Shown here in pieces: positions 1-4,541 of a DNA stretch of 6,525 bases. Every line of letters begins with the position of its first letter. The first letter of the stretch is position 1. The notes beneath the pieces are model-generated. The model saw only the letters and a list, made by a program, of their open reading frames with translations, was not told the DNA's origin and ran no database searches. The DNA comes from Flammeovirgaceae bacterium (lineage in GTDB: Bacteria; Bacteroidota; Bacteroidia; Cytophagales; Cyclobacteriaceae): NCBI GenBank assembly GCA_003228395.1, contig QIDJ01000065.1, forward strand, positions 1-6,525, read 5' to 3'. The position numbers were made by a program, and so were the translations under genes.

Positions 1-1
1 A

Positions 2-55
2 CTAAACGGCACCTATTATGCAGTTAAATTAAAGGTCAAACGCATCAATTTTTAA
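2..55 (+). CDS. Possible C-terminal tail of an upstream gene (partial)
   Basis: Frame 2 is open from the left edge and ends at a TAA at 53-55. It reads LNGTYYAVKLKVKRINF, an alternating polar/hydrophobic strand ending in phenylalanine, which would suit the last beta-strand of a secreted or outer-membrane protein. The stop lies one base before the ATG of the M1 gene (57), spacing typical of co-transcribed genes. Only 17 residues are visible, so no family can be named. It could also be chance open frame in an upstream leader. Confidence 0.35.
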   Translation, partial: LNGTYYAVKLKVKRINF

Positions 56-56
56 C

Positions 57-152
57 ATGAAACCATACAGATGGCTGTTAACAATGCTGCTGATCAGCAT
101 TACAGGAGTAAACGTGCTGGCCCAGGAATGGGGTCAGAAATTCGATCAATAA
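57..152 (+). other. N-terminal piece of the M1 gene: signal peptide
   Basis: An ATG at 57 opens a 31-codon frame ending at TAA 150-152. The product starts MKPYRWLLTMLLISITGVNV and continues LAQEWGQKFDQ. It has a basic start, a hydrophobic core and a likely cleavage site after LA, giving a mature end at Q23. The WGQKF motif just after cleavage is what I recall at the mature N-terminus of Bacteroidota M1 peptidases, which supports joining this piece to the downstream fragment. The stop arises only because the frame changes at the deletion junction; frame 1 across 145-156 reads INKT and leads straight into the next block. Confidence 0.7.
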
Positions 153-156
153 AACC

Positions 157-930
157 ATGATGCGGATTGATTTACCGGCTGTTTTGAATCCGGGCAATAC
201 GGTGGTTTTTTCTATTGACTGGTCATACAATATCTATGACCGTATGCAGATTGGCGGACGCGGTGGGTATGAATACTTTCCGAAAGACGGAAACTATGCC
301 TATACGCTGGCACAATGGTATCCGAGAATGGCGGTGTACAGCGATTTCGAAGGCTGGCAAAACAAGCAATTTCTCGGACGTGGAGAGTTTGCGCTTACTT
401 TTGGCGATTTCGAGGTAAATATTACCGTTCCTTCCGATCATATTGTCAACTCGGACGAGCGACAATGGACATGGATGGACGAAGGTCTGAATACGTTTCT
501 TGAACATCAGACACTTGCCGAGCGTTATCCGGATTTCAATACAACATGGGGTACGCCAAAAAGTGTTACAAGGTATATGAAAGGAGATAAAAGCCGTATC
601 AGGCCAATCATGACCAATTCAGAGCAGATACTTCAATTCGGATACAATGCCTACGGCAAACCATCTGCCGTATTGGTGATACTAAGGGAAACCGTTATGG
701 GTCCTGCACTTTTTGACAAAGCCTTTAAAACCTATGCCCAACGCTGGGCGTTCAAACATCCGGAACCTGCCGATTTTTTCCGTACCATGGAAGACGCCTC
801 CGCGGTGGACCTTGACTGGTTCTGGAGAGGATGGTTTTATAGCACCGATCATGTGGATCTCACCGTGGAAAATGTAAAATGGTATAAAATCAGAGATACT
901 GAAATGGCGCTCGAAGGACGGCACCAATGA
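157..930 (+). CDS. Central fragment of M1 metallopeptidase, HExxH missing
   Basis: The 257-residue frame contains two separate parts of an M1 peptidase. Residues 1-97 are the end of the N-terminal beta-domain (MMRIDLP, AQWYPRMAVYSDFEGWQNKQ, GRGEFALTFGDFEV). Residues 98-250 begin just after the zinc helix. They keep the third zinc ligand in WTWMDEGLNTF (E109), the catalytic-tyrosine context NAYGKP (Y166) and the C-terminal helical part RTMEDASAVDLDWFWRGWF. The catalytic segment that should lie between V97 and N98 is absent, and the frame is kept. The last residues, ALEGRHQ, look like out-of-frame tail after a further junction. The ATG at 157 is an internal methionine, not a real start: homology continues upstream as INKT. 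If translated the product would be inactive. Confidence 0.75.
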   Translation: MMRIDLPAVLNPGNTVVFSIDWSYNIYDRMQIGGRGGYEYFPKDGNYAYTLAQWYPRMAVYSDFEGWQNKQFLGRGEFALTFGDFEVNITVPSDHIVNSDERQWTWMDEGLNTFLEHQTLAERYPDFNTTWGTPKSVTRYMKGDKSRIRPIMTNSEQILQFGYNAYGKPSAVLVILRETVMGPALFDKAFKTYAQRWAFKHPEPADFFRTMEDASAVDLDWFWRGWFYSTDHVDLTVENVKWYKIRDTEMALEGRHQ

Positions 931-1423
931 GGTTGAACGAATTCCCGCAGAAATCTGGCGTTACAACGAAAAGGAGGTTACCAAGGTGTTTTCTAAAGAC
1001 AAGGAGGTCGTTAACATTTCCATTGACCCGAACGAAGAAACAGCGGATGTAAACCCAAACGACAATCATTTCCCTAAACTGGTTTCTAAGTCAAAATTTG
1101 ATGAATTTGTTGAGAATGCAGCGCTGAAAGTTAAAATGATGGGTGCCTGGAAAGGCATACTGGATATTCCGGGCAGTGCGCTAAAAATTGTTTTTAACAT
1201 AAGCGAAAACGAAAAAGGCAAACTGTCAGGAACCCCGGACAGTCCTGATCAGGGTGCAAAAGGCATTGCATTAGGTGATGTTTACTACGCCAATGAATTG
1301 GTGCATATTGAAATCCCTGATATTGGCGGGGAATACACCGGATCGTTTACCGGAGAAAACACAATTGAAGGGAAATGGAAGCAGGGAGGAAGTGAATTTA
1401 CGCTTAATTTGGAAAAAATTTGA
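914..1423 (+). CDS. C-terminal fragment of the M1 gene joined to a small beta-rich domain
   Basis: In frame 2 from about 914 the sequence reads KDGTNEVERIPAEIWRYNEK and continues EVTKVF, then SKDKEVVNISIDPNEETADV. This is the usual end of Bacteroidota M1 peptidases (a C-terminal beta-sandwich). From about 1124 to 1420 it becomes a different, beta-rich domain of about 98 residues: GAWKGILDIPGSALKIVFNI, DSPDQGAKGI, GGEYTGSF, IEGKWKQGG. Similar domains occur, as I recall, directly after the signal peptide of some secreted alpha/beta hydrolases; no hydrolase follows here. A GTG at 986 preceded by AAGGAGG (971-977) could act as a start in principle, but it sits inside conserved M1 sequence, so I take this as a fragment of the upstream gene rather than a gene of its own. 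Confidence 0.6.
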   Translation, partial: KDGTNEVERIPAEIWRYNEKEVTKVFSKDKEVVNISIDPNEETADVNPNDNHFPKLVSKSKFDEFVENAALKVKMMGAWKGILDIPGSALKIVFNISENEKGKLSGTPDSPDQGAKGIALGDVYYANELVHIEIPDIGGEYTGSFTGENTIEGKWKQGGSEFTLNLEKI

Positions 1424-1438
1424 AAATTGATGACAAAT

Positions 1439-1476
1439 AAACAGCCCGGCTGATTCAAAACCGGGCTGTTTGTTTT
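1439..1476. terminator. Bidirectional intrinsic terminator between convergent genes
   Basis: AAACAGCCCGG (1439-1449) pairs perfectly with CCGGGCTGTTT (1461-1471), an 11-bp stem with an 11-base loop. On the plus strand it is followed by TGTTTT. On the minus strand the stem is followed by TTATTTGTC, so it is T-rich on both sides. It starts 15 bases after the M1 remnant's stop and lies 40 bases beyond the M14 stop, so it can end transcription from both directions. Confidence 0.85.
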
Positions 1477-1511
1477 ATAGTAATTTACTTGCGTCATCAG
1501 GAAAAACCTGC

Positions 1512-4046
1512 TCAGCGAATAAAAACTGCATTTCCGAAAATAAGTTTACCGTTATACCAGAATGCCCGGAATAACGGATTGTCAACCAGATAGACAACCG
1601 ATCCCGATCCCATTTCTTCTACACCAAAAACAAGGGTTTTGCCAATGGTTTCCTTCACGTTAGCACCCACAAAGCCTGAAACAAGACTGGCAGGTGATTC
1701 GACGATACCGACGTTTCTGCCCTCTTCCAGGTAAGCATACCGGCGATTACTTAATTTCAGCGTGTAATACCGGTTGCGATAACCAAACGCCAGCGGATGA
1801 CTGTTATCAAGCTTCACCTTGTAAATTGCTCCCGGCAACCTGTCGGATATGCGGGTACGTAATTCATCTTCATACGGACTAAGCATCTGTTCTTCATCCC
1901 GCTTTTCCTGTATTTCTTCTGCTTCACTTTTCTCTTCCTCCGAAAGGTATTTTTTCAATGAAAACTGTTCCGTGTCAACAAAAGAGCGGAGGGCGCTGCT
2001 AATCAGTACCAGGCGGCCGCCTGACTGCACCCATTCGGTAAGCGCTTTTCTGTTATTCTCATCAAAAATCCGGTAAAATCCTCCCGGAACGATCAGTACA
2101 TCGTATTTATCGAGGTCAATCCGGTTGTAATAATCTGTATCAATTATCGTAACCGGATAGTTAAGGTCATTTTCGAAATAATACCATACTTCACCGAAAT
2201 CAAGCGAACGTACCTGACTGCCGCTAAGTATTGCCACTTCGGGCGCTTTTATCAGTTTATAGTATCGCGATCCAAAATCATTCCCTGAAGAAACATACCC
2301 GGAATATACTTTTGTTGTCGATCGCCTGAACTTGTTGGAAGCCTCAGCCATGTATGCGTCAAATTTTTTAAGGTGTTCATTGTCCCAACGCAATACCACA
2401 ATCGTTCCTCTTGCATAAGCGTTGCCCTTAATCGTGAAGTTTTTGTGTGCCACCCTTACTTTCACTCTCTTTTTCAGCAACCAGCTAAGCCATTGTAAAT
2501 CCTGCAACGACTCGTATTTTCCGATGTAGGCATATGCTTTGCTATCAGTCTCTAAAGGGGTGAAACTTACCGGTTGATCATGGCTCGGCGAGACCGATAT
2601 TTTTTCTGTGACCGCATAGGCGTCGAGGTCATAGATATATGGAATGGACCAGCCTGTGATATCGTATGTAAGTGAATCAACCAGCTTTGATTTGGGTTCA
2701 AAAAGTACATTTAAAAAATTTGACTTTGGCTGGTATGCGCTTACAACAATGTCGTTTGGCGAAAGTGTAAACTGCACGGTGGCGTTCGTCCTGTAACTGT
2801 AACCTGTCAGCCGCTTATTACCCGAAGATCCGGTTCCGAATTGTACTTTGTGTGTGTCCAGCCAGTCGGTGAGTGATTTAATCTTATCCGGATTGTTTGT
2901 CCCTTTGATAATGAATGCTTTATACTGAGCGGCAGGGTTGTTTTTGGCCTTGTTGAAGTACGCTCCGAATTCTTGTACCAACCGGTTGGCGTTTACCGAG
3001 CTTACCTCCACCGTTGATAAACCTGTGGTATGATGGTGCATAATCCGATCTATAAGTTTCACCGTATCGCCGTTTTCCATTCTGCCGGCCAGGCCGGCCA
3101 GACCTCCCCCTCCTTTTTCATAGGTCATGCCGATAGCCCCGTTGAACGTGGGATAGGTGTCTCCGTAGCTGGGATAAAAAAGGTCAAATACTTCTTTGGT
3201 GAAATATATCCAGCCATTTTCATCGAAATATTTAGCATGATTCTTCCCGATCAAATCCTGGAATTCACTTTGCCAGGGTGTTATGATATTATGATACGGC
3301 TGTGCCGCAGGTGGAAAGTAATACGGGTTATTGATAAATTGTTCATGAAAATCAACATGCACATGCGGCATCCAGGCATTATATAATGCAATCCGTTGTT
3401 TTGATTCAACCTGACTAACCCACGCCCAGTCTCTGTTCAGATCAAATAAATAATGATTTGCGCGTCCTCCGGGCCATGGCTCATGGTGTTCTTTGGAATC
3501 AAGGTTGGGATTGGGGATTTTATTGCCGTATTGGCTATAGAAATTCGCATACCGGTCACGCCCGTCCGGATTGATACACGGATCAAGAATAACAACGGTA
3601 TTTTCAAGCCACTTTTGTGTCTTTTGATTGGATGGGTTTGCCAGTTCATACAGGGTAAGCATGGCTGCCTCTGTGCTCGACGATTCATTACCGTGTACAT
3701 TATAGCTTAACCACACAATGGCAATTTCGTCATCTGAAACAGTCCCTGATTCCATCCCTGTTCTTCGAAGATTGTTTTGTCTGATCTCTTCGAGCCGGTC
3801 AAAATTTTTCTGAGAAGTTATATACCCCACAATGAGTGGCCGGTGTTCATTGGTTTCGCCGTATTGTTCTACTTTTACGTTAGACATTACACTGGCAACG
3901 TGTTTATAATAATCCACTACACGGTGGTGGCGTGTAAACCTATCACCAGGTTTATATCCAAGAAATTCTTCCGGAGATTTTAACTCCTGGGCACCTGCAA
4001 AGGATGTGATCGCTGACAAAACAGCCAGGCCAATTATTTTTTTCAT
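1512..4046 (-). CDS. Secreted M14 family zinc carboxypeptidase with C-terminal amidotransferase-like domain
   Basis: The 844-residue protein is a zinc carboxypeptidase-like hydrolase that would cut residues from peptide C-termini outside the cytoplasm. A signal peptide occupies residues 1-19 (MKKIIGLAVLSAITSFAGA, then Q). The M14 domain spans about 40-345: zinc ligands H118 and E121 in HGNESSSTEAA, the substrate-binding NPDGRDR (159-165), LNRDW (203-207), the third zinc ligand in VDFHEQ (H234), and the catalytic glutamate in TYEKGG (E310). All are present, so the enzyme should be active. About 640-840 resembles a class I glutamine-amidotransferase fold (YDVLIVPGGFY) but LVLISSALRS shows no nucleophile cysteine at the usual place, so it is probably a binding or structural domain. 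An acidic, Glu-rich stretch lies near 700-728. The ATG at 4044-4046 fits the signal peptide. The natural substrate is unknown. Confidence 0.92.
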   Translation of the reverse strand: MKKIIGLAVLSAITSFAGAQELKSPEEFLGYKPGDRFTRHHRVVDYYKHVASVMSNVKVEQYGETNEHRPLIVGYITSQKNFDRLEEIRQNNLRRTGMESGTVSDDEIAIVWLSYNVHGNESSSTEAAMLTLYELANPSNQKTQKWLENTVVILDPCINPDGRDRYANFYSQYGNKIPNPNLDSKEHHEPWPGGRANHYLFDLNRDWAWVSQVESKQRIALYNAWMPHVHVDFHEQFINNPYYFPPAAQPYHNIITPWQSEFQDLIGKNHAKYFDENGWIYFTKEVFDLFYPSYGDTYPTFNGAIGMTYEKGGGGLAGLAGRMENGDTVKLIDRIMHHHTTGLSTVEVSSVNANRLVQEFGAYFNKAKNNPAAQYKAFIIKGTNNPDKIKSLTDWLDTHKVQFGTGSSGNKRLTGYSYRTNATVQFTLSPNDIVVSAYQPKSNFLNVLFEPKSKLVDSLTYDITGWSIPYIYDLDAYAVTEKISVSPSHDQPVSFTPLETDSKAYAYIGKYESLQDLQWLSWLLKKRVKVRVAHKNFTIKGNAYARGTIVVLRWDNEHLKKFDAYMAEASNKFRRSTTKVYSGYVSSGNDFGSRYYKLIKAPEVAILSGSQVRSLDFGEVWYYFENDLNYPVTIIDTDYYNRIDLDKYDVLIVPGGFYRIFDENNRKALTEWVQSGGRLVLISSALRSFVDTEQFSLKKYLSEEEKSEAEEIQEKRDEEQMLSPYEDELRTRISDRLPGAIYKVKLDNSHPLAFGYRNRYYTLKLSNRRYAYLEEGRNVGIVESPASLVSGFVGANVKETIGKTLVFGVEEMGSGSVVYLVDNPLFRAFWYNGKLIFGNAVFIR

Positions 4047-4069
4047 TTGATAATAATTTAATTTGGTGT

Positions 4070-4100
4070 GGAATTTAGCAAAATATGGGGTGCTTCCAAA
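4070..4100 (-). promoter_or_regulatory. Candidate Bacteroidota promoter for the M14 gene
   Basis: Read on the minus strand, TTTG (4100-4097) is followed after 19 bases by TAAATTCC (4077-4070). The Bacteroidota pattern is TTTG, 17-21 bases, TAnnTTTG; the upstream box is exact and the downstream box matches at four of its six fixed positions. Transcription would start near 4063, giving a leader of under 20 bases before the ATG. No Shine-Dalgarno sequence is seen, which is normal in this phylum. Confidence 0.3.
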
Positions 4101-4123
4101 GCTACATGGTATAGCCGGTAAAA

Positions 4124-4444
4124 TTATAATTTGATATACACGCCATCCTCACGTATTTCAACCTGCCAGGTTTCAGCGTTACGGGTTTTCAGGTCTGATT
4201 CAGAACCGTCTTTTAGCGAAAACCGGTATTCGTGCAGGGGGCAGATAATCTCATCAAAAGCATTTACAAAGCCTCCGCTCAATGAAGTATTCTGATGCGG
4301 ACATGCATCATCTACCACATAAATACCTGATGGGGTTCTAACAAAGCAATAGCTCTTTCCGGAAATAATCACTTTCCTGGGCTTATTCAATGGCAGCGCG
4401 TTAAAGGCTGACTCTTTTGAGGAAAACACTTTTACAAATTTCAC
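4124..4444 (-). CDS. Small Rieske [2Fe-2S] ferredoxin-like protein
   Basis: The 106-residue protein is a stand-alone Rieske domain that would carry single electrons through a [2Fe-2S] cluster. The four ligands are plain: C48 and H50 in CPHQN, C68 and H71 in CPLHEYRFSL, giving CxH-x17-CxxH. The length is typical of NirD-like or dioxygenase-ferredoxin-like proteins, and there is no signal peptide, membrane segment or fused catalytic domain, so it is probably cytoplasmic. The start is a GTG (4442-4444): no ATG occurs in the frame, and a stop lies three codons upstream (4451-4453). It sits 97 bp after lptD and 77 bp before the M14 gene. No reductase or oxygenase partner lies in the window, so its specific role is unknown. 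Confidence 0.88.
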   Translation of the reverse strand: MKFVKVFSSKESAFNALPLNKPRKVIISGKSYCFVRTPSGIYVVDDACPHQNTSLSGGFVNAFDEIICPLHEYRFSLKDGSESDLKTRNAETWQVEIREDGVYIKL

Positions 4445-4508
4445 CGGAATTTAAGATTGAAACTGAGCAACTTTTAAATAGGTTTTCGTTTTAAGTAAAA
4501 AATACATT

Positions 4509-4538
4509 TAAACTTAACCCTTCCAGGCGTGATACAAT
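4509..4538 (-). promoter_or_regulatory. Candidate Bacteroidota promoter for the Rieske gene
   Basis: Read on the minus strand, ATTG (4538-4535) is followed after 18 bases by TAAGTTTA (4516-4509). This matches TTTG-N17-21-TAnnTTTG at three of four upstream positions and five of six fixed downstream positions. It starts three bases after the lptD stop and would give a leader of nearly 60 bases to the GTG at 4444. No hairpin terminator is evident between lptD and this gene, so read-through from lptD also remains possible. Confidence 0.35.
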
Positions 4539-4541
4539 CGA

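Larger units (their letters stand above)
57..1423 (+). pseudogene. M1 family metallopeptidase gene broken by several internal deletions
   Basis: This is the remnant of a secreted gluzincin aminopeptidase-like (M1) gene of the Bacteroidota type. Three successive blocks match consecutive parts of one such protein but lie in three different frames: signal peptide (57-152), central parts (157-930) and C-terminal part (about 914-1423). Sequence expected between blocks is missing at about 144-150, at 442-450 and at about 905-916. The second gap removes the region with the GxMEN-like and HExxH motifs, so no zinc-dependent activity can remain. Each surviving block is well conserved and has no internal stop, so the damage is by deletion rather than point mutation. 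The gene converges on the M14 gene across a shared terminator. Whether the deletions are biological or from assembly cannot be told from the sequence. Confidence 0.8.

Noticed and set aside
57..930. Programmed frameshifting joining the M1 pieces
   Set aside because: The frame changes coincide with missing family sequence, including essential catalytic residues, so a ribosomal shift would not restore a working protein. No slippery heptamer with a downstream structure was seen at the junctions.
971..988. Perfect AAGGAGG Shine-Dalgarno eight bases before a GTG, suggesting a separate small gene at 986-1423
   Set aside because: AAGGAGGT encodes the Lys-Glu-Val of the conserved M1 C-terminal sequence and occurs again at 1000-1007 for the same reason. 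Homology continues upstream of the GTG, and Bacteroidota rarely rely on Shine-Dalgarno sites.
3453..3710. Plus-strand and other-frame open frames inside the M14 gene (for example 3030-3386, 3453-3710, 3777-3983)
   Set aside because: They lie wholly opposite or out of frame with a strongly conserved M14 domain and show no recognisable motifs; they are shadows of that gene.
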